Positions 7,639 to 16,383 of a stretch of DNA of 42,682 nucleotides are shown here, piece by piece. Position numbers and translations under genes: made by a program. Position 1 is the stretch's first letter. Each line of letters starts with the position of its first letter. The DNA is from an uncultured Erysipelotrichaceae bacterium (GTDB lineage: Bacteria > Bacillota_I > Bacilli_A > Erysipelotrichales > Erysipelotrichaceae): positions 1 through 42,682 of the forward strand of contig CAMQRS010000012.1 in NCBI GenBank assembly GCA_947036815.1, read 5' to 3'. Below the pieces are notes generated by a model. It searched no databases. It saw only the letters and a program-made list of their open reading frames with translations, and was not told the DNA's origin.

Positions 7639-8643
7639 CTATTCATAATATTCATATAATGCATCACGATATTTTTTTAGTGCAATTGGCATTGGATATA
7701 TATTTTGTATTTCACTTAAATGAACCCAAATATATCCTTCTTTTTCATCGCATTGTTCATGTTCAATTAAAAATCCTTTTAACTTCCATTCAATATGAGA
7801 AAACAAATGGTTATGCTTTCCAAGATACGTTGATTTACCAACATCTTTTTTACTCACATGTCCCTCTATCATTTCAAAGACATATAAAGAGGCTAATAAA
7901 CCGATTGATGGACGCTTTTGTATTTGTACTTTTCCATTACATACATGGACTAAGACACTGTGTTTTTCTATTCTTCTTTTCGTGTTTGTGATACGAAGTG
8001 GAAGTTCATTTATTCTTCCTTTTTCATAAGCAAGACATTGGCTACTTATAGGGCATATATTACATCTTGCATTCCCATTAGGAATACAAATACATGCACC
8101 TAATTCCATAATTGCTTGATTAAAGTTAGCGACATCATTCGGTAAATCTTGCTCTACTAATTTCGTTATTTTCTTACGACACACATCACTCAATATATTT
8201 TCTTCAACTTCGTATAGTCTTGCATATACTCGCAATACGTTTCCATCTACTGCTGCAACTTTTTCATGATACGCAAATGAGGCAATGGCACCAGCGCTAT
8301 ATGGTCCAATCCCACGTAGGGTAAGTAATTCATCTCGGGTCTTCGGAAGCAGTGAATGATGTAATTCTACACATTGAATGGCTGCTTTTTTCAAATTCAT
8401 TACTCTGCTATAGTATCCTAGCCCTTCCCACGCTTTATGAAGGCTATCATCACTTGCTTGACTTAGTTCCTCAATGGTTGGAAAAAGCTCTAGAAATCGC
8501 TCGTAATACGGTATCACAGCCTCTACTTTAGTTTGTTGAAGCATAATTTCTGAAATCCATATATGATATGGATTTGACGTATTCCTCCAAGGTAACTCTC
8601 TTTTATTTTCTAAATACCAGCTAATCAAATTCTCACTATTCAT
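7639..8643 (-). CDS. mutY: A/G-specific adenine DNA glycosylase MutY
   Basis: A base-excision repair enzyme that removes adenine mispaired with 8-oxoguanine. The 334 residues contain the N-terminal SWYLENKRELPWR and ISEIMLQQT motifs, the helix-hairpin-helix with LLTLRGIGPYSAGAIASFAY, and the catalytic Asp in AAVDGNVLRV. The [4Fe-4S] cluster motif is C-x7-C-x2-C-x5-C (CIPNGNARCNICPISSQC, around residues 190-207). A C-terminal NUDIX-like domain follows, which recognises 8-oxoG. Length is normal for Firmicutes. The start overlaps the end of deoD by 8 nt, indicating translational coupling, and aspartokinase follows in the same direction. Confidence 0.95.
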   Translation of the reverse strand: MNSENLISWYLENKRELPWRNTSNPYHIWISEIMLQQTKVEAVIPYYERFLELFPTIEELSQASDDSLHKAWEGLGYYSRVMNLKKAAIQCVELHHSLLPKTRDELLTLRGIGPYSAGAIASFAYHEKVAAVDGNVLRVYARLYEVEENILSDVCRKKITKLVEQDLPNDVANFNQAIMELGACICIPNGNARCNICPISSQCLAYEKGRINELPLRITNTKRRIEKHSVLVHVCNGKVQIQKRPSIGLLASLYVFEMIEGHVSKKDVGKSTYLGKHNHLFSHIEWKLKGFLIEHEQCDEKEGYIWVHLSEIQNIYPMPIALKKYRDALYEYYE

Positions 8644-9349
8644 GTATATATCCTAATGCTACTTCCATCATCTTCGTTAGAGACAACTCCCTATCTTCAC
8701 TACATACATTAGATTTAGTCTCAAAGTTGTCGGATACACTTAAGATACAAGCTGCTTTTTTATTCAACACATTCGCGTTGTGAAACAATGCAAAACTTTC
8801 CATCTCTACTGCAATACACCCCTTCTCACTTCTTAATTGTTTATAATAATCACTTGGTCCATCTACATAAAATACATCAGTAGAATGAATACATCCCTCT
8901 AATAACGGATAGTTCAAATGCGTGGCTACATCCCTTAATTTATTATTCACTTCAACACTTGGGTATAAAATATCTCTTTTCTCTTTGTTTTGAACATATG
9001 CAAAGCTACTTTCACTATATGCGCTACTCACTAAAATTAAGTCATATACTTCTGCTTCTTTTATATAACTTCCACAAGTTCCTACCCTGATAATTACTTC
9101 TACATCATATTGAGTATATAATTCATAGGAATAGATTCCAATACTTGGCATTCCCATACCACTCCCCATTACACTCACTTCTTTGCCTTTATATGTTCCT
9201 GTATATGCGAACATATTTCTAACTCTATTTACTTGTCTTACATTATCTAAATACGTATCTGCGATAAATTTAGCTCTCAATGGATCTCCTGCCATTAACA
9301 CTACGTTAGCTATTTCATTTTTATTTGCTTCAATATGTGGTGTGCTCAT
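8636..9349 (-). CDS. deoD: Purine nucleoside phosphorylase, DeoD type
   Basis: A 237-residue PNP/UDP family protein that phosphorolyses purine nucleosides to free base and (deoxy)ribose-1-phosphate. Family landmarks: N-terminal STPHIEA, VLMAGDPLRAKFIA phosphate-binding segment, VMGSGMGMPSIGIY, IRVGTCGS, the substrate-binding VEMESFALF, and SVSDNFET with the catalytic Asp. The length is that of hexameric bacterial DeoD. SD AAGGAGG lies 7 nt before the ATG, and a TATAAT lies about 25 nt further upstream with no clear -35. It is the first gene of a deoD-mutY-aspartokinase run. Confidence 0.95.
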   Translation of the reverse strand: MSTPHIEANKNEIANVVLMAGDPLRAKFIADTYLDNVRQVNRVRNMFAYTGTYKGKEVSVMGSGMGMPSIGIYSYELYTQYDVEVIIRVGTCGSYIKEAEVYDLILVSSAYSESSFAYVQNKEKRDILYPSVEVNNKLRDVATHLNYPLLEGCIHSTDVFYVDGPSDYYKQLRSEKGCIAVEMESFALFHNANVLNKKAACILSVSDNFETKSNVCSEDRELSLTKMMEVALGYIHE

Positions 9350-9395
9350 GATAAATCCTCCTTGTTATTCTTATATTATATCTTTTTCACGCATG

Positions 9396-9419
9396 AAAAA
9401 AAAGGGGCTAACCCCTTTT
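9396..9419 (-). terminator. Rho-independent terminator of the YjzC-like gene
   Basis: The sequence AAAAGGGG-TTAG-CCCCTTTTTTTT on the minus strand forms an 8-bp stem with a 4-nt loop and a U-tract. It lies 19 nt past the stop of the small gene at 9438. Confidence 0.93.
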
Positions 9420-9437
9420 AATATAGCGAGTTAGCCT

Positions 9438-9596
9438 CTATTTTTGTACTTTAAAGTAACAATTCGCTTCATGAGTCGGTGGGAAACGTTGTCCCTTTTC
9501 TACATCAATGTCTTTGTTGTACACTTTGTCATTAGAATCGTATTCACTGTACTTCCCTGTTTTAGGGCAGTTTTCACCTGAATGATATTTTTGCAT
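9438..9596 (-). CDS. Small YjzC-like protein
   Basis: A 52-residue protein beginning MQKYHSGENCPKTGKYSEYD with GQRFPPTHEANCYFKV near the end. The layout (GxxxPxTGxY...GxxFPPT...) matches the small YjzC family of Firmicutes, of unknown function. Two Cys (C10, C47) might bind metal, but family members generally lack them. SD GGAGGTG lies 8 nt before the ATG, and a strong terminator follows, so it is expressed as a unit of its own or as the tail of the ddl transcript 60 nt upstream. Confidence 0.75.
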   Translation of the reverse strand: MQKYHSGENCPKTGKYSEYDSNDKVYNKDIDVEKGQRFPPTHEANCYFKVQK

Positions 9597-9656
9597 AATT
9601 ACACCTCCATTACAATAATAGTATGGGTAAATAATTATGGTTTATACAAACAATTC

Positions 9657-10730
9657 TTATTTTTTTATTCCATTAGAAGAACATAACACATTACTATTAA
9701 AACTTAACGTCAGTGTTTCTTTTCTCATGTATTCTCGAATTGCTTCATGGATCTCAATATCTAGTAATTCAATAAAGGTCATATCCCATAAATAGTATGC
9801 AAAACTACCTGGAATACTATTGATCTCATTTACATATACCTCATTATCAATAATCATAAAATCAATACGAATAACACTACTAAAATCGAAGGCTTCATAG
9901 ATTTCTTCACTTATCGCATATATCGTTTGTTCCTGTGTTGCACTTAACGTAGGTGTGATATTTCGTTGTGTATTTCCTGTTTTATTCGCTGCTTCATACT
10001 TATCATGAAAGGATAGTATATCATCATTATGAGATACTTCTTCTAAGTTTGAACACTGGATTTTTCCATCTTTCTTTAACACACTACAATTGATTTCAGT
10101 GAAGTCAATAATATATGGCTCAATGATACAATTAGGATCATATCTTAGTGCTTTTGAAGCTGCGACTTTATATTCATTTTCATTGAGAACTACTTGTATC
10201 CCAATGCTACTCCCTAGATGATCTGGTTTAATAATACATGGATAAATATCATTGTTCATGTATTCATTACTAATGATTTTATAATCTAATTGAGGAATAT
10301 GGTGTACATCTAATATTTTTTTACTTAGTATCTTCGATTGAGCTAACGCACTTGAACTAATACTATTTCCAACATAAGGTACATTAAGGATACTTAAAAA
10401 ACCTTGAATAGCTCCATCTTCTCCATTGGTTCCATGCATGATAGGAACCACCATATCTATAGTTACTTTCTTAAATTTCTTTTTAATCACAAGTCTATTC
10501 CCTGTTTGGTCTAAGGTTACTTTATCTTTCACATTAAACATTGTTTCTTTATTAAAGTATGATATATCCATCATTAAATCACTTGAATAAAATTCATTTG
10601 TTTTACTTATATATATTGGGGTTACTTCATACTTTTCTTTCAATACATGAAGAACTTGTAACGCACTTATTATACTTATTTCATGCTCGCAGCTATTGCC
10701 GCCAAATACAACAGCTATTTTTTTTATCAT
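9657..10730 (-). CDS. D-alanine--D-alanine ligase homologue
   Basis: An ATP-grasp ligase of 357 residues: VVFGGNSCEHEISIISA with the catalytic Glu, PIMHGTNGEDGAIQGFL, NVPYVGNSISSSALAQSK, CIIKPDHLGSSIGI, and VNEINSIPGSFAYYLW at the metal site. It would make D-Ala-D-Ala or a related D-Ala-terminated dipeptide for peptidoglycan. The omega-loop region SFHDKYEAANKTGNTQRNIT keeps a Lys-Tyr pair as in D-Ala-D-Ala ligases (VanA-type enzymes have His there) but is otherwise unusual. It is third in an operon after an alpha/beta hydrolase and a membrane MurF-like ligase, 12 nt from the latter. This may be a dedicated second system and not the housekeeping Ddl, so I withhold the symbol. Confidence 0.85.
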   Translation of the reverse strand: MIKKIAVVFGGNSCEHEISIISALQVLHVLKEKYEVTPIYISKTNEFYSSDLMMDISYFNKETMFNVKDKVTLDQTGNRLVIKKKFKKVTIDMVVPIMHGTNGEDGAIQGFLSILNVPYVGNSISSSALAQSKILSKKILDVHHIPQLDYKIISNEYMNNDIYPCIIKPDHLGSSIGIQVVLNENEYKVAASKALRYDPNCIIEPYIIDFTEINCSVLKKDGKIQCSNLEEVSHNDDILSFHDKYEAANKTGNTQRNITPTLSATQEQTIYAISEEIYEAFDFSSVIRIDFMIIDNEVYVNEINSIPGSFAYYLWDMTFIELLDIEIHEAIREYMRKETLTLSFNSNVLCSSNGIKK

Positions 10731-10742
10731 AGTTCCCTCTCT

Positions 10743-12284
10743 TTATAGTACATTCATTACTTCTTTAGGTATGTCATTTTCAATGAGTACTACATAATTC
10801 TCTTCTTTTATAAGTTCTACATAACGCAATGCAAGTTCCATCGTATCTACTACTTTAAAGCATTTACATGACCCTTTATTGATTCCCTTCAACATTGCTT
10901 CTCTATTTAAATATCCTACAAGTACTATTTCATCCACCTTGGTACATGCTTCACATAATAAGTCTTCATTGATTTGATCATTGTATTTTAAATCAATTAG
11001 TCCAGGTGTTATCAAAATTGTGCGCTGATTCATACGTTGTAGTATATCCAATGAATTATGAAAACTCTTCTCATTCGAGTTAAATGCATTGTCTATTAAT
11101 GTGTATCTCTTTTTCTTAATCATCTCTAAGCGATGCGTTACTGGTTCAATCATAGGAATAAGTTGTTGTATCTCTTTAAAGTTAACCCCAAGATGATGAG
11201 CTACACTTATACTCGCTACTAAATTCATAATATTGAAGTATCCTAAAAGACTTGTTTCAAAAAGAATGATTTCTTGCTTAAATTTAATACTAAAGCAAGC
11301 ACCACTGTTGTTGAATTCATAATTCATTAATCGATAATCAGCACTTACATGCTGTCCAAACGTTATTTTTTTACATACTCCTCTATCCTTATTCTCATAT
11401 ATATACAAATCATCAACATTCAAGAAGGCAACATCATTTTCCTTCATTTCATATAAACACGATGTTTTTTCTTTTATGATATTATGCTGTGTTTTAAATG
11501 TTTCTAAGTGTTGATTCCCAATACTAGTCAATACCACATACTGAGGTTCAATAAAATTCATCAATTCTTTTATTTCACCTACATGATCACTACCCATTTC
11601 ACAAACAAGTACCTCATGTATCGGCTTTAGGTGTTTGCGTATAGTGATGGTATTTCCCATTAAATTATTATAGGAACCATCACTCTTAAGCGTATATTTA
11701 TGACGACACAATAAACTGTAAATAAAGTTTTTAGTACTCGTTTTCCCATAGCTACCAATCGTTGTAATCTTAATTAGTTTGCGATGTTCTTCTACTATTT
11801 TTTTCGCTTCATTAATGTAATATAGTCTTACCTTATTTTCAATAGGTCGATTAATACAATTTGCGATATAAATAACTTCTTTATCAAAAAACATAAGCAT
11901 CAATAAATAAATAATAAATAACTCTGCTTGATAAAAACATAGGATAAACAAACAATATAGAATACTGATTGTTCCTCCTAGACGTTTTACTCGGTTTGTT
12001 ATTTTAAGGGTATACAAATGATACGAAATCATATATTTATTTAAGACGTAAATATAGACAAAAAGCATCAATACAAATAATTCGAATTGTTGCTGTGTAA
12101 ACAATAACAACAAAAACGGAGAATGAACAAGAACATTAATGATAAACTCTTGTAGCTTCATCCCTTTCAACATATAGGGAAAAAATCGATCATTATGATA
12201 ATGATTCAACTGAAGTATTCTCATATCTTTTTGCATACTTAATAAGCGATACGTTATAAACAATATAGTACATAAAAAAATCAT
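10743..12284 (-). CDS. Membrane-anchored MurF-like Mur ligase
   Basis: A protein of 513 residues. The first ~140 carry about four hydrophobic helices (1-13, 47-66, 68-83, 105-133). The rest is a three-domain Mur ligase: P-loop TIGSYGKTSTKNFI, SYNNLMGNTITI, VCEMGSDHVGEI, TSIGNQHLETF, the central LLGYFNIMNLVASISVA, and a C-terminal domain with PVTHRLEMI, DNAFNSNEKSF and LITPGLIDL. The nearest known activity is MurF, joining D-Ala-D-Ala to a UDP-MurNAc-tripeptide. Canonical MurF is cytosolic and has no membrane segments, so this one is tethered to the membrane and may use a different or lipid-linked acceptor. ATGA overlap with the hydrolase gene and 12 nt to the ligase gene show one operon. Confidence 0.82.
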   Translation of the reverse strand: MIFLCTILFITYRLLSMQKDMRILQLNHYHNDRFFPYMLKGMKLQEFIINVLVHSPFLLLLFTQQQFELFVLMLFVYIYVLNKYMISYHLYTLKITNRVKRLGGTISILYCLFILCFYQAELFIIYLLMLMFFDKEVIYIANCINRPIENKVRLYYINEAKKIVEEHRKLIKITTIGSYGKTSTKNFIYSLLCRHKYTLKSDGSYNNLMGNTITIRKHLKPIHEVLVCEMGSDHVGEIKELMNFIEPQYVVLTSIGNQHLETFKTQHNIIKEKTSCLYEMKENDVAFLNVDDLYIYENKDRGVCKKITFGQHVSADYRLMNYEFNNSGACFSIKFKQEIILFETSLLGYFNIMNLVASISVAHHLGVNFKEIQQLIPMIEPVTHRLEMIKKKRYTLIDNAFNSNEKSFHNSLDILQRMNQRTILITPGLIDLKYNDQINEDLLCEACTKVDEIVLVGYLNREAMLKGINKGSCKCFKVVDTMELALRYVELIKEENYVVLIENDIPKEVMNVL

Positions 12285-12991
12285 TTATTTACCTCCTTAA
12301 GTGCATATTCACAAACTCTAATAAATCGAGGCATTTGATGATAAATCGCAAAATGGTCATCCTCTTTAAAGACGATAAGTTCTGCCTTATCATTTATTTC
12401 AACTATTTTATGCGCCATATACAACGGAGTTTGATCATCGTGTTCTCCCCAAATCAACAATATGGGACACCCTACTTTTTGGATCATTGGACTTAAATCC
12501 TCATTTACACATTTCACAAGGGTCTCTTTTAAATACCCACTCGTATTTTGATAATCTACACTTCCCATGTTCCTCGTATTTAAATGCAATTTCTTTTTCA
12601 TCTTATACATATATACACGATAATAATACGAACAGGTTCTTTTTGGCTTAATTCCTGCTGCTCCTGTTAATAGAAGCATTGAGCATGGATACATAGATGC
12701 AAAATAAAACGCTATTCTAGCTCCGAATGAATGCCCTATAATACTACAATTTTCCAGTCCATATTTTATGGTAAGTTCATAAATGATATGGGCATATTGC
12801 GCTATGGTATACGACTGTTCTATATCCTTATTTTCATTAAATCCTAATACATCTAAACTTAGCACTCTATAGTTTGATTTGAAATAGTCATAGATAGGAA
12901 GTAAATCTTGATGCGATTGACCCCAGCCATGTAATAAAATCAAACCATTACCTTCTCCACTTACGTGTACCTTAATATCTTCTATTTTCAC
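12281..12991 (-). CDS. Alpha/beta-fold hydrolase of the MurF-Ddl cluster
   Basis: A 236-residue hydrolase with oxyanion-hole motif LLHGWGQSHQD, nucleophile elbow GHSFGA (Ser ~86), acid in LLIWGEHDDQTP and His in EDDHFAIYH, so the catalytic triad is complete. There is no signal peptide, and the substrate is unknown. It starts with GTG (12989-12991) behind an AGGTGA ribosome binding site. Its last codons overlap the MurF-like ATG by 4 nt, so it is co-translated with cell-wall ligases. It might edit or hydrolyse a peptide or ester intermediate of that pathway; this is inference from position only. Confidence 0.8.
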   Translation of the reverse strand: MKIEDIKVHVSGEGNGLILLHGWGQSHQDLLPIYDYFKSNYRVLSLDVLGFNENKDIEQSYTIAQYAHIIYELTIKYGLENCSIIGHSFGARIAFYFASMYPCSMLLLTGAAGIKPKRTCSYYYRVYMYKMKKKLHLNTRNMGSVDYQNTSGYLKETLVKCVNEDLSPMIQKVGCPILLIWGEHDDQTPLYMAHKIVEINDKAELIVFKEDDHFAIYHQMPRFIRVCEYALKEVNK

Positions 12992-13036
12992 TCTATCACC
13001 TAATTAAGTATATGAGTTGCAGTTTGGATTTATAAC

Positions 13037-13070
13037 ATAAAAAAAGACTTAATGTGTTACATTAAGTCTT
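13037..13070 (-). terminator. Rho-independent terminator of the OmpR/kinase operon
   Basis: AAGACTTAATG (13044-13054) pairs with CATTAAGTCTT (13060-13070), then a seven-U run on the minus strand. The stem overlaps the kinase stop codon at 13069-13071. Confidence 0.93.
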
Positions 13071-14466
13071 ACTTCATTATTTTAAAGATTACTCCACCAT
13101 ACTCTACATTTTCAGCAGTCACTCTATACTTATTCGAACTAGCTACTTTTTTAACTATTGATAAACCTAATCCAAATTGTCCTTTACTTCCTTTTTCATA
13201 AGCTTTGAACATAGTACTAATGCTAGATTCATCCAATGGTTCACCATCGTTAAAGATACATAGTTGATCTACATCTAGTGTAATCACTATTTGTGTTTCT
13301 GCATATCTAAGTGCATTTTCTAAAATGTTTTCAACTGCCACACGCCAAGCTTCTTCTCCACCTTTAAAGATTGTTGAAGTCAAATTGGTTTCTATTTCTA
13401 TTTCTGGTCGTATTACTTTTGTATTTAATACCACGGTTCTAACTACTTCTTTCATATCGCATACCGTTTCTTCTACTTCAGAGTTTAATAAGTATTCCAC
13501 TCTATTTAAGAATAGTAAACTGTGTACTTTTTTTTCTAAGCGTTCTGCATTATCAATAATAACATTTACGCTCTTCTCTAAAGTATCATATGGATAGATA
13601 CCATCATTAATACTTTCACCATAAGATTTAATGGTAGCAATCGGTGTCTTCAAATCATGAGAAATATTATGAATCATTTCTTCTTTTATTTTTTCTTGTC
13701 GTAACAATTCTTCTCTCATCGTGATCAACGCTTTTGCAACTTCTCCAATTTCATCTTCTCGATTAATGTTTAAAGTGGCTTCTTTTCCCATTTTTATTTT
13801 TTCTATATATACTCTTATTTGATTTAGAGGTCTAATAATTGCCCCTACCCAAAACATTAATATAATAAAGAATATCCCAACTACAAACACGGTAATATCT
13901 ACTACACTACTAATTAAGTCATTCTTAAAAGCAAGTGCGTAGTCTGAGTTCATAATATTAGTTAAGAAAATTCCTTCATCAATTTCACTCATTATATAGT
14001 ATGTATACTGGCTGTCTCCTTTATATTGAAACTTCCCACTCAATCCAGAATCAACCACGGTTTCAAATTTTGCATAACGTACTAAATTTTCTTCCATTTC
14101 TTTTACTAACTTTGGATTTAATTCATGATTTAAACTAAATACATCTTCAATTTCGCTATCTTCATTAAGGATATGATAATACGTTAAAATATCACGATTA
14201 TTATCTACTACTAAATCGCTTAGATCATGAATACCATTATCTTCGGTCTCAATATCTTGCATTTCTACATTCTTATCATAAAACACACTTAAATTACTTT
14301 GGTATTGTCCAAGAATCGAGTACATTTGTTCATCTGTATAAGTAGATATACTTTCTCCTATATAGATAAAGAAAAATAAACAAAAGAATGTAATAAAAGC
14401 AAATATCAAGGTAAATAATTGTTGTGATAAAGATTGTTTTTTAATCCAATTATTTAATTTACGCAT
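13069..14466 (-). CDS. Sensor histidine kinase
   Basis: A membrane kinase of 465 residues: TM1 about 19-38, an extracytoplasmic sensor domain of about 150 residues, TM2 about 188-210, HAMP, then HisKA with phosphoacceptor His270 in HNISHDLKTPIATIKSYGES, N-box ENILENALRYA, and G-box FGLGLSIVKKVASSN. The partner is the OmpR-type regulator immediately upstream, whose TAA stop overlaps the kinase ATG (TAATG). The sensor domain matches nothing I recognise and no obvious target gene adjoins, so the signal is unknown. A terminator overlaps its stop codon. Confidence 0.92.
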   Translation of the reverse strand: MRKLNNWIKKQSLSQQLFTLIFAFITFFCLFFFIYIGESISTYTDEQMYSILGQYQSNLSVFYDKNVEMQDIETEDNGIHDLSDLVVDNNRDILTYYHILNEDSEIEDVFSLNHELNPKLVKEMEENLVRYAKFETVVDSGLSGKFQYKGDSQYTYYIMSEIDEGIFLTNIMNSDYALAFKNDLISSVVDITVFVVGIFFIILMFWVGAIIRPLNQIRVYIEKIKMGKEATLNINREDEIGEVAKALITMREELLRQEKIKEEMIHNISHDLKTPIATIKSYGESINDGIYPYDTLEKSVNVIIDNAERLEKKVHSLLFLNRVEYLLNSEVEETVCDMKEVVRTVVLNTKVIRPEIEIETNLTSTIFKGGEEAWRVAVENILENALRYAETQIVITLDVDQLCIFNDGEPLDESSISTMFKAYEKGSKGQFGLGLSIVKKVASSNKYRVTAENVEYGGVIFKIMK

Positions 14467-15122
14467 TATCCTAATCGATACCCATAACCGTAGATTGTAT
14501 GAATATTAAGTTTTGGTAATTTTTTTCTTAAACGACGCAATGTGTCATCAACAACACGATCACTTCCAAAATAATTATCTTCCCATACGCTCTCTAAGAT
14601 TTTCTCTCTTGAAAATGCGATTCCTTTATTACGAATAAACATCATAATTAAATCGAATTCTTTCGTAGTTAAATCAATTTCTTCATTACCTGAGAATACT
14701 TTACGTTGTCCTTCATCTAATTCATATCCGTCCACTACGATACGATTACTTTCTTTGTAAGTACGTTTAATAATATTATTTATACGCAATACTAATTCTT
14801 TGGGAGAGAATGGCTTCGTAATATAGTCATCACTACCTTTTTCTAGTCCGATAATACGATCAAACTCTTTGTCTCGAGCACTCATGAATATTACAGGAAT
14901 TGTAGATCCTCTAGCTCTAATTTCTTCAATTAAGTCGAAACCACTCTTATCATCTAACATTATATCTAACACCCATAAATGAACGTCATCATCATTAATA
15001 TGTGCTAACGCACTTTCATATGTCAGATATCCTCTAACTTCATAGCCTTCTTTTTCTAAATATCTCTTTACTAATTCATTTAAATCTTTTTCATCTTCAA
15101 CGATGCAAATTACTTTTTTCAT
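14466..15122 (-). CDS. OmpR/PhoB-family response regulator
   Basis: A receiver plus winged-helix DNA-binding regulator of 218 residues. The acidic pocket VEDEKD, phosphoacceptor Asp53 (LWVLDIMLDD), Thr/Ser switch FMSARD and Lys103 (ITKPFS) are all present. The C-terminal domain has ELDEGQRKVF, LTTKEFDLI, the recognition region DRVVDDTLRRLRKKL and a terminal GYGYRL. An in-frame start 14 codons upstream exists, but MKKVICIVEDEKD directly follows an AAGGTGA ribosome binding site, so I place the start at 15122. It shares a 1-nt stop/start overlap with the kinase gene. The 97-nt upstream gap contains TATAAT-like boxes. Confidence 0.94.
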   Translation of the reverse strand: MKKVICIVEDEKDLNELVKRYLEKEGYEVRGYLTYESALAHINDDDVHLWVLDIMLDDKSGFDLIEEIRARGSTIPVIFMSARDKEFDRIIGLEKGSDDYITKPFSPKELVLRINNIIKRTYKESNRIVVDGYELDEGQRKVFSGNEEIDLTTKEFDLIMMFIRNKGIAFSREKILESVWEDNYFGSDRVVDDTLRRLRKKLPKLNIHTIYGYGYRLG

Positions 15123-15219
15123 AAGGTCACCTTCTTTATTATATTGTAACAAATTTTTATACATTTATAAAACAAACTATGCTATCTTTTTCTGATTTTT
15201 TTATGAACTTGATTATTGT

Positions 15220-16338
15220 CTAGCTCTTTGAGCGTGATGCGACAAATTCTTTCAACAATGCATAGATAATTGATGAGATAGGAATAAACAATATCATACC
15301 TACTACACCCATAATTGATGCTCCTAAAGTTACGGCAACAAATACCCAAATAGAAGGTAGTCCTATCGAACCTCCAACAACTTGAGGATAAATTAAATTA
15401 CCTTCCAGTTGCTGAAGAACTAAAAACAACACTAAGAAGATAAGTGCAGATGTTGGATTCACCACAACAATTAATAATATTCCAATTATACATCCTAAGA
15501 AAGCACCAAAAATTGGTACTAACGCAGTTACTGAAATAAGAATTGATATCAACAATGCGTAAGGTAATCTTAAAATACTCATTGAGATAAAGAATAATCC
15601 TCCTAAAATCAAGGCTTCAAGAAATTGTCCTGTAAAAAACTTTTTAAATGTTGATACACTTAAGGTATAGACATAAGAAATTTTTGATACCTTTTGATTC
15701 GGTAATGTTACTTTCAATAGCGAGTAAATTTGTCTCACTAACACTTCCTTTTGAAGTAATAAGTAGATAGAGAACACAAAAGCAATAAAGAAATTTGCTA
15801 ATGCACCAATCATTTTAGAAAATACATCTACGCCACTACTTAGATAAGCTAGTCCACTTGATTGTATAAATGCCAACATTTCTGTTTCTATCGCCTGAGC
15901 ATCTATCGTAAGCGATTTGATATCTTCCACTAGACTAGGATAGCTACTAAACATAATAGATAACCATTCTTTTAGTTCCTCAAAAGAACCTGGTAGCATA
16001 TCGAATATAGAGGCAATGGTATCCACTAATTCTGGTATCACCAATAATAAGACAAATGCAAATACAACGATACTTACAATTAAAGTTAGTAAGTAAGCTA
16101 CTACTCGTCGTCCTTTTCTCATATGAAATATATTGTCTAATATTTTTTCTTCTATAATACTCATTGGTATATTGAAAATAAATGCGATTGCCATCCCTAA
16201 TAGAAACGGAGATACTAATTGAAATACATATCTCAACGCTTCTACTAACACATCATATTTAAATATCGCTAATGCAACGATAAACAAAATACTTATACTT
16301 GTTAGTATTTTCCTTGTATTCTCTTTGTTATTATCCAT
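15220..16338 (-). CDS. AI-2E family (PerM-like) membrane protein
   Basis: A polytopic membrane protein of 372 residues with about 7-8 transmembrane segments and the AI-2E/PerM layout: N-terminal helix pair, a long amphipathic insertion around residues 110-170, then GGLFFISMSIL, VTALVPIFGAFLGCIIGILL and GNLIYPQVVGGSIGLPSIWV near the C-terminus. Members of this large family have been linked to autoinducer-2 export, Na+/H+ exchange or no known substrate, so the function is open. It follows glmM after 45 nt that include a hairpin terminator. SD CTAGGAGG sits between that hairpin and the ATG. Confidence 0.88.
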   Translation of the reverse strand: MDNNKENTRKILTSISILFIVALAIFKYDVLVEALRYVFQLVSPFLLGMAIAFIFNIPMSIIEEKILDNIFHMRKGRRVVAYLLTLIVSIVVFAFVLLLVIPELVDTIASIFDMLPGSFEELKEWLSIMFSSYPSLVEDIKSLTIDAQAIETEMLAFIQSSGLAYLSSGVDVFSKMIGALANFFIAFVFSIYLLLQKEVLVRQIYSLLKVTLPNQKVSKISYVYTLSVSTFKKFFTGQFLEALILGGLFFISMSILRLPYALLISILISVTALVPIFGAFLGCIIGILLIVVVNPTSALIFLVLFLVLQQLEGNLIYPQVVGGSIGLPSIWVFVAVTLGASIMGVVGMILFIPISSIIYALLKEFVASRSKS

Positions 16339-16353
16339 GTTTCCTCCTAGAAT

Positions 16354-16378
16354 AAAAACATTCTTTCGAATGTTTTTT
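16354..16378 (-). terminator. Hairpin terminator between glmM and the AI-2E gene
   Basis: AAAAACATTC (16354-16363) pairs with GAATGTTTTT (16368-16377) around TTTC. Both sides are A/T runs, so it could act in either direction. Its placement directly before the AI-2E SD suggests partial read-through or an unlisted promoter. Confidence 0.8.
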
Positions 16379-16383
16379 TACCC

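Noticed and set aside
7587-7991. Plus-strand ORF antisense to mutY
   Set aside because: Overlaps the conserved 3' half of mutY, with no SD and no recognisable domain.
15220-16338. Autoinducer-2 export linked with the peptide cassette as one quorum-sensing locus
   Set aside because: The AI-2E family name does not establish AI-2 transport, and the gene is about 9 kb away in another operon on the opposite strand.
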